64,000 nucleotides of DNA from Epiperipatus broadwayi (GCA_028023455.1 JAQFVV010006827.1:243281-307280); one strand, 5' to 3'; positions 11,980 to 22,605 are shown, numbered from the stretch's first letter. The notes: a model not told the origin generated them from the letters alone. Made by a program: numbers and translations.

Positions 11980-12445
11980 TTAATTTATAACATTAATCTT
12001 TAACTGAGGTTTAAAGTTTACATCTGTGTTAGAGATAATCTCTAGTTTCGAACATGATTAATAATAATCATTAGTGTATTTACCTGAAATGGATGGCGTC
12101 AAAATTGTGAGTGGAGAGAGTTTGACAATGGTAAATGAAAATGTAACAATTTACTTTAGATAAATACTTTGCATATAATAAAGATGTTAATGAGAGATTG
12201 TGATGTGGGCAAACTGATGAGTGCTGGTTCAGCACGAAATGCATCTTGGGAGTCATTTGTCTTTTATTATATCTTTATTTATTGTTATATTTTCATTTAC
12301 CATTGTCAAACTCTCTCCACTCACAACTTTGACGCCATCCATTTTAGATAAATACACTAATGAATATTAATAATCATTTTGGAAACTAGAGATTATCTCT
12401 AGCACAGATATAAACTTTAAATCTCAGTTAAAGATTAATATATCT
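11980..12445. repeat. Long inverted repeat (about 160-bp arms) enclosing an HHR
   Basis: The arms are about 11980-12145 and 12288-12445. Their inner part is close to perfect: GATGGCGTCAAAATTGTGAG pairs with CTCACAACTTTGACGCCATC with one mismatch, and GTTTGACAATGGTAAATG with its exact complement. The outer parts share ATTAATCTTTAACTGAG and the GAGATAATCTCTAG block. The loop holds the HHR at 12198-12262. Diverged copies of the outer arm occur at 28455-28640 and 38480-38650, so this is a dispersed element. Confidence 0.8.
12198..12262 (+). ncRNA. Type I hammerhead ribozyme (A)
   Basis: The core is CTGATGA (12214-12220), a stem II hairpin GTGCTGGTTCAGCAC, then GAAA (12236-12239). A very short stem III follows (ATGCAT) and the predicted cleavage is after C12245 in AUC. 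Stem I is the weak part: CAAA faces TTGG, so the third pair is lost; copy B at 12586 has the intact CCAA/TTGG. All invariant core bases are present. Type I HHRs with minimal stem III are known from PLEs and metazoan retrozymes. Confidence 0.82.
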
Positions 12446-12513
12446 GATTTTTTAAAATTTACACACACGGAGTTATTCACTTTTCTCTGTCCCGTATGTA
12501 ATATCTTTATAGA

Positions 12514-12697
12514 TATAATAAACACCTCCACACTTCTCCGATTCTTTTCAAATTCATATAAACAAAGATATAATAAAAGACAAACGACCTCCAAGATGCA
12601 TTTCGTGTTGAACCAGAACTCATCAGTTGGCCCAGGTCACTATCTCTCATATGTATTTAAAAAGAATGGGGAAGTATGGAGATGTTTATTATATCTA
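12514..12697. repeat. 43-nt inverted repeat framing hammerhead B
   Basis: AGATATAATAAACACCTCCA (from about 12515) and the mirror TGGAGATGTTTATTATATCT (to about 12697) pair imperfectly over about 43 nt, on both sides of the HHR at 12586-12639. The RNA could fold as a rod with the ribozyme near its tip. Confidence 0.7.
12586..12639 (-). ncRNA. Type I hammerhead ribozyme (B)
   Basis: On the minus strand: stem I GACC-UGGG-CCAA pairs with UUGG-A-GGUC (two helices with an internal loop), then CUGAUGA, stem II, GAAA, and a minimal AUGCAU stem III before the AUC cleavage site. Stem II (GTTCTGGTTCAACAC) has lost some pairs relative to copy A, so activity is doubtful. Stem I is better preserved here than in A. 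Confidence 0.8.
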
Positions 12698-12699
12698 CT

Positions 12700-15254
12700 T
12701 ATGTTTTGTTTACTAGTAAGTTACGCATTTAAAATATGACGAATATTTTCTATGTAATAATACCCGTATATCTTTTTACTGCTTGTAAATAACATTAATG
12801 AAAGTTATTAATAAAAAATTGAATCTGCTTAATAACTTTTCTATTTTTAGATCTTCGCATACAGGTAAAATTTATGATGTTATTTATATGCTTTGTTTTG
12901 ATGATAATTATGATTTGTTTTTAAAACTATTTTTAGATGCTTTCGTTAATTTCATTCCCTATTTTCATTGTATAGAAATTTAAAAACCTTTTATAAATTC
13001 ATAATGTGAAAAATCTTTTCATGCTTAAAAGTTGTTGCAGCTCTATCTGTACTGGAATAATCTATTGGGCATTCAATAATAATAAACAATAAATAAATGT
13101 TGATATTTATTATATTTACAATAATAGCATGTATATATATAATAGTTTAGCCATATATATATATATATACTGTATAATAGTTTATCCTCCCTTAATGCCA
13201 ATGGATTGCAAACGTTTGGTTCTTCATGACATAACTAATGTTTTGCTTGAAATGCTAAGACTCCCTCTTTAAACTTTAATATTTGCAACCCATTGAATTA
13301 TAAAGCAGCATTTAAAAAATAATATTCTAAGATTATAAAAAAATTCAAATTTTCTCATCCCAGATTCAAACTCAGGTCATAGCTATTCAATATTGTTTGA
13401 TAAATCAATGCTTAGCTAGAAATTCTTAGCTGGTAAATAAATAAAAAAGCTCATAAAAAATTTCTCCAGCTATATCTCAACTCATCTGCTGAGTAGGTTG
13501 TACATTTCCTTTGTTGCACAATCAAAGAAAAGTTCCTAGAAAGACATTTTCCAGTAGTGAGATAAACTTTCTGCAATGGAAATGACTTCGGTATTCTAAC
13601 GTTATGAAAAAATAAGAGTGAACCTGGGGTGATGACATCACCAACCCTACTTAAAACAATCAATCAAGTTTAAATTTAAATCTACACATAATATAATGAT
13701 TATGAAAGGCTTGATCATCAACTCCAAGTCAAAAGACTAGCCTAATTTAATTATAAAATAAATATAATGAATATGAGCGTGAGAGATCAGCAAAAACAAA
13801 ACTAACTATAAGTTCACCAGTATTACAAAGAAAAAGAAACATTCATGGCGATGAGTGATCAAAAAAATAAAATCAACAGTCAACCTTGTGACTGGATTTG
13901 AAACTGGTCCACTATAGACTAGGCTAATTATTTAGCCCTTGACAAACTTGGGGCAGAATATATAAACTATAATTTGAATGCACAAACTTAAATGCTAATC
14001 CATGAGAACATAACAATTAAAAAAATAATTCTGGGATGCAGTAATATGCTGATCATCATCAATGCCCTAGCCATTTAGTACTATTAATGGACTGTCCAGC
14101 AATAAACTTAATTTTTAATAATAAAAACTAAATAAAATGTTGTGCATGGATTTCAAAGGATATCTCTTTGCACCAAGCAGGATCATCATCATCATCTTGA
14201 TGTCCATAACACTAAACATAAATCCCAATCTATATAATTGACATATGCATGAATTCAGTCCAGTGAACAAGAGCTCTATAACAGTTGTTGTGAGAACGAG
14301 ATAATACCAATAATATATATTTCAAACCTGTTTTAGGATTGAATAAGTTCATTGGAACAACTTAATGAAATATAAATTTATTAATAATAATAAAATTAAA
14401 TTTTAAGATCTGCTAAGTATGCTATAAATTTATCATTCTGATTTTGATTAAAATACACAAAAATATGCTATTACGTTATAATTTATATGTATCTCAATAT
14501 GTTTACATAAAACACAACTATATATAAACACTGAGATGAGCTATATAATAATTTAAAAATAACTTTAAATTGTCATAAACTAATAAAAAAAATTCTTTTT
14601 TATAATACATAATAATTAATTTTAACATATATGTGATTAGTGACTGATTTTAATAAATATGGGTATGAACTTATTCAAGTGTGTGTGCACATTTCATTAA
14701 TTAAAAAATAGAATTATTAAAATTATAATTTTTTGCACGGAAATTAATTCAATTCCAAAAAAAACATATATATTTAAAACCAATGCACACATACATGCAT
14801 ATTACTATTATCGTCTTACAAATCATAGTTATTAGTATATTTTAAATAAAAGTTGTTTTGTTTCTTTAACAAAAAATTGATAGATACAATTCGAAAGTTT
14901 GTTTAAAATTCAGGCTTTTGTTTTATTATCATCAGGCCTGATTTTATCATCAGGTATATTTCATCATCTGATCAGATTTTATTATCAAGTTGACTTTTTA
15001 TAAGTAGTTTTTATTATCAAATTAATTTTCTAAATATGATATTAATAGATATCTGTGCCTGTGATGGTGTTGCCCATCTAAAATTTAGACAGCCTCTGCA
15101 TATGGATCTTTTGAATTTATATTTTTTTTCTAAATCCTTTTGGTTCACTATTGGTCACATGATATAGTATTGTTGTATCTAATTGCAAATCAATAAAGTA
15201 ATTTTTGTTTTTATTATCATATTGGTGAGGGATAAGCATTGACAGTTTTGCCCT
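12700..15254. other. AT-rich spacer with possible old repeat fragments
   Basis: No gene was recognised. Two stretches, about 13350-13390 and 13880-13930 (minus), carry box B-like blocks such as GGTCCAGTTTCAAATCC read in reverse. They resemble the tRNA-like module of the PLE 3' ends, but are too short and diverged to assign. The (ATC)n run near 14183 is a short microsatellite. Frames at 12798-12983 and 13451-13663 have no supporting motif. Confidence 0.4.
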
Positions 15255-15389
15255 AAAAGCTCTTTTCAGTCAAGCATTGTTAACTGAGATATCAGTGCAA
15301 CTGCTTTGCAAGCAAGCAGTTGGTTGCAGATAGTTATTGTGGGTTCATCTCCCAGCCGATGCTATGACATATATAAAAAAAGCTCTTTT
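15255..15389 (+). mobile_element. tRNA-derived SINE with TSD
   Basis: The body (15267-15377) starts CAGTCAAGCATTG and ends near CCGATGCTATGACAT, with the box B-like GGGTTCATCTCCC. The 12-bp duplication AAAAGCTCTTTT flanks it (15255-15266 and 15378-15389). Box A is more diverged than in the copies at 9672 and 19709. The ORF at 15306-15638 starts inside this SINE and is not a gene. Confidence 0.85.
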
Positions 15390-15724
15390 AATTCATGTGT
15401 GTATTTGCCTGTATCTGTGATAAGTACAGTATGTTGTGATAAGAGTATTCTAGCTATGTGGATACTTCAAGTACTAGCTTTAGTCTTAAGTAAACCAATC
15501 TATCAGCTTAATCATTCATCTCAGGAGGAAATAATGAGGCTGAATACTTGTACTGTGTTATTGTTAGCACAAAATTGTTTGAATATACTTGTTGTAAAGA
15601 TTGTGTTGTTATTTGATATATTGATTTTTTTTATCTAGCAATATATATATATAGTGAATAAGCAGTCTGATTTATGATAGAAAAAACTTTTATAATAATT
15701 AATGAGATATAAAAATTATTGAAG

Positions 15725-16440
15725 CTCTTTTTTGTTCATAGAAGTCTCTGCCTTCTTAAGGGCTTTAACATTTTATTTTGTTGAATATATGTCTTTTGTA
15801 TCTATTTCATATCCTAAAAATTAAATCTTTTTAGCTCTGAAAGTACATTTTTAGGTAAATTTTAATATTGGATGCTTTGAAATTATCTAATTAGTTTTTT
15901 TAGTAAATGTTCAAATGTTCTCTGATGTTTTTAGCTATCTGCAGAAAATTATTTAAAATATAGTAGTGTCTATATATTTTAGTAGCAGATGGTGCACTAT
16001 CTTCTGTAATGTTATTGGGAAATAATATCCCAAAATGCTGGTGATTTATTATAAATAAACCTTTGTAGGTAATAATTCCTAATATTCTTGAGAGTGGTTA
16101 TCTATTTGTAAATGCTTGTATGTATGCATTAGACCATTTTTTATGGAGAATCTTTCTCCAAACAGTATTGAGAAAGGGATCCTATTTAGTGCAGTTGTGG
16201 CTTTTCATGTACACAGGTATGATGATATAAGTAGTCAGTAACTTCATGTTTCAGACTTGAGAAAGTTTTACTTCATTCTACCAAATAGTGAACAATAAGC
16301 TTACTGCCATCTGATGTCTGTCTGTTATCTGAAAATTTTCTAATTTCTCTCAAATACAACCAGATTTCTTTTCTTAGTAAAAACAACTGGATTCACTGAC
16401 CAAACTCTCCATTTATTATGTTTATGTAAATGGATCTTTA
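15725..16440 (-). pseudogene. Ty3/Gypsy-type reverse transcriptase relic
   Basis: Read on the minus strand in changing frames, the order matches a Gypsy RT. First comes NPVVFTKKRNLVVFERN near 16380-16430. Then TFSSLKHEV, then YIDTTIF in place of the YxDD box near 15960. Then IREHLNI, FKASNIKIYLK, KCTFRAKKI, and finally FLGYEIDTKDIYSTK followed by NVKALKKAETSMNKK near 15730-15820. There are several stops and frameshifts, and the second catalytic Asp is lost. It is dead. No LTRs were found around it. Confidence 0.72.
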
Positions 16441-16920
16441 TTTTATCTTATTGTTATTCCATTAGCGAATGACATAGTACTTTCAATCCAATCTTGATAA
16501 CATTATTTTTTGAAGAAGTTCATTACTTGAGAGTAAACTTAAAAGTGAATTCCCAAACCAAAAACAATATAATGTTGCTCAGGATATTATGTGGTAGGTA
16601 TACATATTTAAGAATTTAACCAAGTCTGCTGGATAATAAAAAGTATATAACATATATTCAAATAATTGTGATGCCTTTCTTTTTACAAATATTTAAGTAC
16701 TGATTTACTTAATATGGATTTTAGATGTAGAACTAACAGTATTTTATTTCTGTTATCATCTTGTATTAAATATGTGAAAACCAGGCACTCTTTACAAACC
16801 TGGAAGTTTAATTGAAAGTATAGGGGATTTGAACTCAGATCTTCAAGCACCCTTCAACTATCCACATTATCTCATACAACTGATACACATGACCACATAC
16901 ATGTAGAAAAGATAAATAAT

Positions 16921-16978
16921 CACCAATATGTGTATTTCATGCTAAACCAGCACTCATCAATTGGTCCAGATTATCATC
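16921..16978 (-). ncRNA. Type I hammerhead ribozyme (C), one core change
   Basis: On the minus strand: stem I GAUAAUC-UGGA-CCAA pairs with UUGG-U-GAUUAUU, stem II is GUGCU-GGUUU-AGCAU, then GAAA and a short stem III before an AUA site. The first core base is U (UUGAUGA), which should abolish or reduce cleavage. The outer stem I helix differs in sequence from copy B but still pairs, which supports a conserved RNA structure. Confidence 0.75.
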
Positions 16979-17102
16979 TCCTACACACACACACATATAT
17001 ATATAATCAGTATTAAGAAATAAATCATAGATTTCTACTTTACACTTATCAAAATTATAATAATAAAACTGTTCCAACACACATATAATGTAAAGCTATA
17101 TA

Positions 17103-17229
17103 AATAATAATTAACAAATTAAAAAGGCTTAGTGTTTTCGAGAAAGTGTATTAATCATAATAGGCTATGATTATGAGAAATATACTTTATTGAAAGTGCT
17201 AAGCCTTTTTAATTTGTTAATTATCATTT
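17103..17229. repeat. Palindromic element, about 62-bp arms
   Basis: ATTAACAAATTAAAAAGGCT and AGCCTTTTTAATTTGTTAAT are perfect inverted complements. The pairing continues more loosely to a centre near 17162. There is no coding content. It is MITE-like or a collapsed inverted repeat. Confidence 0.85.
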
Positions 17230-17321
17230 ATATCACTTTACCTTATAAGTATGTGAGCACACTTATATATATATGAAAAATAAAAACAAGTTAGTCACGT
17301 AACCTGCTATCACTTGTTATT

Positions 17322-17383
17322 TATGATCAATAGATGGCGTCTTGTTTCGGCGGTTTTGGTAAAGACGCCATCTATTGATCATA
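17322..17383. repeat. Perfect 22-bp hairpin between (TA)n tracts
   Basis: TGATCAATAGATGGCGTCTT is followed by an 18-nt loop (GTTTCGGCGGTTTTGGTA) and the exact complement AAGACGCCATCTATTGATCA; two more pairs extend the base. The loop is unusually GC-rich for this region. It shares the word GACGCCATC with the inverted repeat at 12097-12340. Confidence 0.9.
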
Positions 17384-18794
17384 TATATATATATATAATT
17401 GTATGCAAAGAGACCATAAATATTTGTAGGTGAACATTTACATTTATGCTGTAGCATTATTAGACTCAGTATCATTACCATTAATACTTTTTAAATATTG
17501 GAGTATAATCAATTTAAGTATAAAAAGGAGGCAAAACAGAGTTTTATCAAGATTGCACAATTTAATCCATAAAGTACAATATTTCTACATACATTGCATG
17601 TGCTACTTTAATTTGTTTGGTATTATATGGAGCTGTTATTGAATCTCAAAGATTATGGTAAACTATTTCAAAAAAATTTTTTTTCTGTGTGATGCTATTC
17701 TTCATATTCTGTCTATCAATAAGAGCAGTCCTCTTTAGACTATCTTCGAAATAATTTTTATATTGTAATTGGGATATGCCTCTTTCATATAGACTGTAAT
17801 TAAAATCACAATAAAATTTATAAAATTTCTATTGACGTTACTCCAATTTTACATCCAATCAATTGAAGTAACTGTTTATTCAATGCTATTATTTGCTTGT
17901 TGGCTAAACAATATATATATATATATATATATATAGTTTAGATCATTTTTAAATAAAATATTTCTTGGTTTTTATGTTAAAAATTGTTAAGGGTTTAATG
18001 TTTCACTTAAATGCCTTGGCTACATAATAAGTCCTAAATAAATAAATTTATGTATTGCCTATCATTATAATGAAATAATGTGCATCTCAGTATATTAAAT
18101 GCTTCCCATCATATGTGAATCTGTCTTACATTTTAACATTTAAAACGTTTTCTCCCTAAAAACTACCAAGATATTTTGTACAAATCCATAATAACCTAAC
18201 TTAAATTTACTGAAGAATTTTTTTATCCCTAGCTGATAAAATAGCTAATTTTTTAAACATTAATTATTAAAGCAAATAATTATATTAAATATTCTAGAAT
18301 CTTCTCTATTATCTACTTTTTCATTTTAAATATGATTTGAAAAGAAAAACAATATTTACATTAAAAACTGGTTGATTCTCAAGGCGACATATTGAATTTA
18401 AAAAAAAAAACTGACCTGAGATACAATTTTCACAATAACTTCAGTTTTAATAATGTTAGAGTAAAAATTTTTACATTGCATATCTAAATAATACTAATAT
18501 TCATTTGTTTATTCACATCTCAGCACTTTCTAGTAATCAAAATCAAATACAAAGTAATTTTTTCCCATCTGTATGAGTTCTTTCCAATAACTGATTTTAT
18601 GTCAATTTACAAATAATACTTTTCCACATCCAAATTACACAGAATCAGTAACTTATCAAGAATCTTCCACACTTTAACTAAACTAAATAGTTTTCACTAT
18701 AACTAATGATACAATAAACTTAATACTCAACTTTTTTTTACTCTATATGGCATATCAAAACTACTTTAAACTGTTTTCTGCTACCAGATTATAA
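17384..18794. other. AT-rich spacer, nothing recognised
   Basis: (AT)n runs lie at 17384-17396 and 17911-17936. The ORF at 17430-17642 has no motif. Confidence 0.55.
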
Positions 18795-18911
18795 ATCATT
18801 ATTCATTTGATAAAAAATCAAGTCGTATGACCTAATTTTAATAAAGCTCCTATTTACAAATGTTATATATAGAGTAAGTTAAAAACAAACTCTTATGAAG
18901 CTTCAAAAATA

Positions 18912-18966
18912 CCCTCAACCTCTGACCGCGGTTTCTGCCTCTAGCGTCATCAGTGAGGTGCTAGGG
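18912..18966 (-). ncRNA. Type I hammerhead ribozyme (F), inverted copy
   Basis: It is the inverted partner of 19044-19098. Read on the minus strand it has ACCUCA-CUGAUGA, a small stem II, GAAA, stem III ACCGCGGU, a GUC site and UGAGGU closing stem I. All core bases are present. Confidence 0.9.
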
Positions 18967-19043
18967 AATAAAAATACTAGAACTAGTCCAGCATTGATAG
19001 TTAGGCATTGATAAAATGCTGGACTAGTTCTAGTATTTTTATT

Positions 19044-19098
19044 CCCTAGCACCTCACTGATGACGCTAGAGGCAGAAACCACGGTCTGAGGTTGAGGG
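19044..19098 (+). ncRNA. Type I hammerhead ribozyme (G)
   Basis: CTGATGA is at 19057-19063 and GAAA at 19075-19078. Stem I is ACCUCA/UGAGGU plus an outer CCU/AGG separated by an internal loop. Stem III is ACC/GGU with a two-base loop, and the site is GUC, cutting after C19086. Stem II is short (GCU-AGA-GGC), with an unusual C-A pair next to the core. Confidence 0.92.
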
Positions 19099-19412
19099 TA
19101 TTTTTGAAGCTTCATAAGAGTTTGTTTTTAACTTACTCTATATATAACATTTGTAAATAGGAGCTTTATTAAAATTAGGTCATATGACTTGATTTTTTAT
19201 CAATTTAATTTTAGTTTTTTGCTATTAATGCTTTGGCGATTTTATATTGCTAGAGCTATTAATATATGGTGTATCTGAACTTAGTTCAGTCACATATGGC
19301 TATTTGAGTTAGATAGCTGGATTTTTGGACATTTAAATGTCTGAAAGTTTCAGATTTTCTTCTCAATAGTTAGGCATTGATAAAATGCTGGACTAGTTCT
19401 AGTATTTTTATT

Positions 19413-19468
19413 CCCTAGCACCTCACTGATGACGCTAGAGGCAGAAACCGCGGTCTGAGGTTGAGGGT
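19413..19468 (+). ncRNA. Type I hammerhead ribozyme (H)
   Basis: It is identical to G apart from ACCGCGGU in stem III. CTGATGA is at 19426-19432, GAAA at 19444-19447, with the cut after C19455. With G it defines a 369-nt unit (19087-19455). Confidence 0.92.
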
Positions 19469-19692
19469 ATTTTTGAAGCTTCATAAGAGTTTGTTTTTAA
19501 CTTACTCTATATATATCATTATTCATTTTAATTTTTTGTAAAAAAAATATTATTAATTGAAATAATCCTATAATAAAATGTATAAATAATTTCATTCAAC
19601 TTTTTGAATTAGAATTAACATTATAAAGACAAATTTATTCAATTAAAAAAACTTATTTAAAATAATGGTGTTAAAACTTACAGTTATGATAG

Positions 19693-19824
19693 AAAAAAAA
19701 ACATTTATAGTCAAGCATTGGTGGTCGAGAGGTCAGCGACAGCAGCTTTACAAGAAGTTGTCCCGGTATAGCGGGTTTGCTTCCCAGCTGATGGTATGAC
19801 ACATGAGGAAAAAAAAACATTTAT
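19693..19824 (+). mobile_element. tRNA-derived SINE, full length, with TSD
   Basis: The body (19709-19808) starts AGTCAAGCATTGGTGGTCGA and ends TATGACACATGAGG. The 16-bp duplication AAAAAAAAACATTTAT (19693-19708 and 19809-19824) flanks it. The perfect TSD suggests a young insertion. Confidence 0.9.
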
Positions 19825-20700
19825 GAAATATTGCTATAATTTTATTTATTAAATTGAGATTCATAAAAATTAAAAGTTCATGCACTTATATATTCGATTA
19901 TGCACATATAAATAATTTAAAATAAATGTATACATATATGTGATGTCTAAATTTTTAAGTTTGTTTTGAATATAAATAAAATTTAATCATTACCCAATAG
20001 TTTATTTTTTTAAATTTTTTTTAAGTAAATTTAAATATGCTATTCACAACTCTTTCACAACTTTACTTCTGCAAATCACTCTGAATACTCACAACAGATC
20101 CACTTTAAATAATCATTGCTAAGATAAAAATGAAAAAAAATTATATTTGGGAGGTAAAAATCACAATCAGGTTTAAAAATATTCAAAAATAAATTTCTAG
20201 TTGTTTCAAAATTTATTCGTTCTAGAAAAGGTAAAGGGTATGCTCTATTATTTAAAAAAATATATTATCAAATGTTAAAGTTCTAGGGGTAACTTTAATT
20301 ATTATATTTAAATAGTTGCAATAACTTAATCTCAAAAGATTACATAAAAATAAGCACTGGTTTTATTACGTCTCTTTATATAGTATGAGCATACCAATAA
20401 GTAAATTACTTTAAAATTATAGACATTAATATATCATAACAATATTTGTCTATACTTCAAAATAAAGAAATGAATTAATTTAGTGTATGACTTTTGAATC
20501 ATTTTCTAAATGATATTAAAATTGTAATTTTTAAACTAGTGTAACTCTGCTAATGAGTAGCACCCAATTTTATATAAATTTAAAAATCAGAACACTAGCA
20601 GGTGATCCAAAATAAAAATAAATAAATTCATTTTTTGTTTTAATTCTTTATATTTTTTATTTCCAAAATGCACTTTATTCAAATTATTATTATTGTTAAA
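19825..20700. other. AT-rich spacer, nothing recognised
   Basis: No coding or RNA signal was seen. Confidence 0.55.
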
Positions 20701-20704
20701 ATAT

Positions 20705-20830
20705 TGGGGATGGATGGTGCACTAGTGCTGCAGGAAATAATATTAATATATAGAAAATGATCCCATAAAGGCTATATTACAAATTTTTCATGAGAGTTAT
20801 AGTAAAGTAATGGCAATATAAGTTAAATAT
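20705..20830 (+). pseudogene. Possible Gypsy RNase H relic
   Basis: A short plus-strand frame reads DGALVLQEIILIYRK, stop, SHKGYITNFS. This loosely follows the G-A-V-L-x-Q-E and H-P-I-x-Y-F-S blocks of Ty3/Gypsy RNase H. It is short, AT-rich and interrupted, so chance cannot be excluded. Confidence 0.3.
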
Positions 20831-20849
20831 ATACATTTAAAAAATTATT

Positions 20850-21815
20850 AAATAAGATGTATTTAAATAATTTTGTAAATAATTCTAACATTTATTATTC
20901 ATACATGATTGCTTATAGATCCTTATTAGATTATATTTAAACAAATAAAATAAATTTAAACTTATTACACGTTCTTGTGTTGGTGAAAAAGTATTCATTT
21001 ATTATTAACACTCGCAAAGCGTATGCTCAATTAGCTTAAAAGGCTGATATTTGAATGTATACAATTGTAAACATATGCTATATAAAATAAATGCTTTTTT
21101 ACATTTTTGATTGTAGAATTAATTTTTTACATCCACAATGTGAATATCCATCAAAAACAAACAAGACAAAAATACATTATCTAATGAAAATTGAATTGTG
21201 TAATGTTTATGCTATTTTTTTAAAGAATAAAAATAATAATGAAATACAAACAATTTCTAAATAAAATAAAAAAGGGAGTTTAAAAAATTCATTAATAAAA
21301 AACAATTAGGGAGAAAAATAGACTGATTTTGTTATACTATACAAAATAGATTAAATTTACACATTTTTTATTTATATTAATGCTATTTTAATTATTCAGT
21401 AAAAACAATCAACTATAATAAACATTCAGCATATATCCCAATATCTAATTTACCCTCTAGTCTTAACTTAAACCAAGATTGAGTTGACAAGTGTAGATGA
21501 CATATTTCTAGTGAGAAAAAAAAAGATCTAAGAGCAGAAAAAAAAAGTCAATCAAAATAGATTTTCTATATAAAACTACCCTATAAAAGTTTAAAATCTT
21601 CCAATGTGCTTTTCAATTTTTTTTCCTGCCTCAATAACTAAGATAATGTGTGTGTTTGGATGTTCTTAATGATAAAATTTTAAGTTAGATTTTTTCCATC
21701 ACATAAACCTTAATTTTTAAAATATATTTTAGAAAAATTCAATCTTTATATAAACTTCTCAAATTTATTCAATTGTTATCAATAATATATGGAGTTAGTA
21801 TATAACAGACTGTTT
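20850..21815. other. AT-rich spacer, nothing recognised
   Basis: No signal beyond homopolymer runs. Confidence 0.55.
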
Positions 21816-21819
21816 TAGT

Positions 21820-22300
21820 GATGTATTTTGTCTTCTCTTCTTCAGGTGTTACATAATCAGTGACAATAGTAGCATGGTGATAAATCTTTACATTCATGAA
21901 TAGTGAATTTAAGTTGTCACTCTAGCCAACTAGGCTATTCTATCAAAGGCGCCATCAGTAGAAATTTTATATACTTATTTTTAAGGGTCTTCCTGATTTT
22001 TTCTTTTATCTTATAGACAATTTTAACAAACATTAGTGATTATCGTACTAGGTTGACTTATGAACATTTGATATTGACATATGTCAGCTCAAGAAAATTT
22101 TTCTTGTTTTACTTTTCCTGTGTGTATAATATTGATTTTTTGCAGTCAAAATATACACATTGGTATGTGCATAATTTGTTACTTTAAAACACATCACTGC
22201 ATGTTTTTTTAATCGTTTTGCAACGGGGCTAATGATTTCACCAATATAAGTTTGTTTCTTCATATTTGCATAGTATTTTGTAGATGCACTTTGTAAGCAT
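21820..22300 (-). pseudogene. Penelope-like element 3' fragment (GIY-YIG end)
   Basis: On the minus strand the C-terminal endonuclease is partly legible: STKYYANMKKQTYIGE (the YIG block), then SPVAKRLKKHAVM. Downstream lie a tRNA-like box A (TAGCCTAGTTGGCTAGAGTG, 21920-21939 reversed) and a hammerhead-like CCTGAAGAAGAG near 21835-21850. GIY-YIG nucleases of PLEs cut the target DNA to prime reverse transcription. The copy is diverged and 5'-truncated. Confidence 0.75.
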
Positions 22301-22528
22301 GCAAAAATGAATGATAGCCTGATGTATACATATATAATAGTTAATAGCAACACATACATATATAGTCATTAAGGTTTACACTGTCAAATGAAATAACCAT
22401 AACTTGTCTTCACATAATCAATACATTTCTCTCACAATAGATAAAGTAGATTATTACCAGCCTTTAACTTCTTGCAGATGAATACACAAAAATCTTCTGC
22501 TTGATTGTTTTTTCTCACAATCTGCAAC

Positions 22529-22530
<2 letters not shown>

Positions 22531-22601
<71 letters not shown>

Positions 22602-22605
22602 ATAT
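22531..22605. repeat. (TA)n microsatellite, interrupted
   Basis: Long TA runs are broken by short TTTATA units. Confidence 0.97.

Larger units (their letters stand above)
18795..19528 (+). mobile_element. Retrozyme-like / mini-PLE element with three HHRs and 14-bp TSD
   Basis: The body is 18809-19514. It consists of an inverted partial copy (18809-18994), a direct copy (19016 onward), about 160 bp of different sequence, and a second direct copy (about 19366-19514). ATCATTATTCATTT flanks the whole at 18795-18808 and 19515-19528, so it inserted as one unit. Each copy carries the same HHR. The two plus-strand ribozymes would cut after C19086 and C19455 and release 369 nt. There is no ORF. Repeat layout with an inverted 5' partial copy is typical of PLEs; the small size and dimeric HHRs match metazoan retrozymes. 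A PLE reverse transcriptase probably mobilised it (inference). Confidence 0.85.

Noticed and set aside
14930-14995. Repeated ATCATCAGG blocks as ribozyme or CRISPR-like repeats
   Set aside because: Short, irregular repeats without spacer structure or catalytic core.
15306-15638. 110-codon plus frame
   Set aside because: It starts inside a SINE and runs into unrelated flank.
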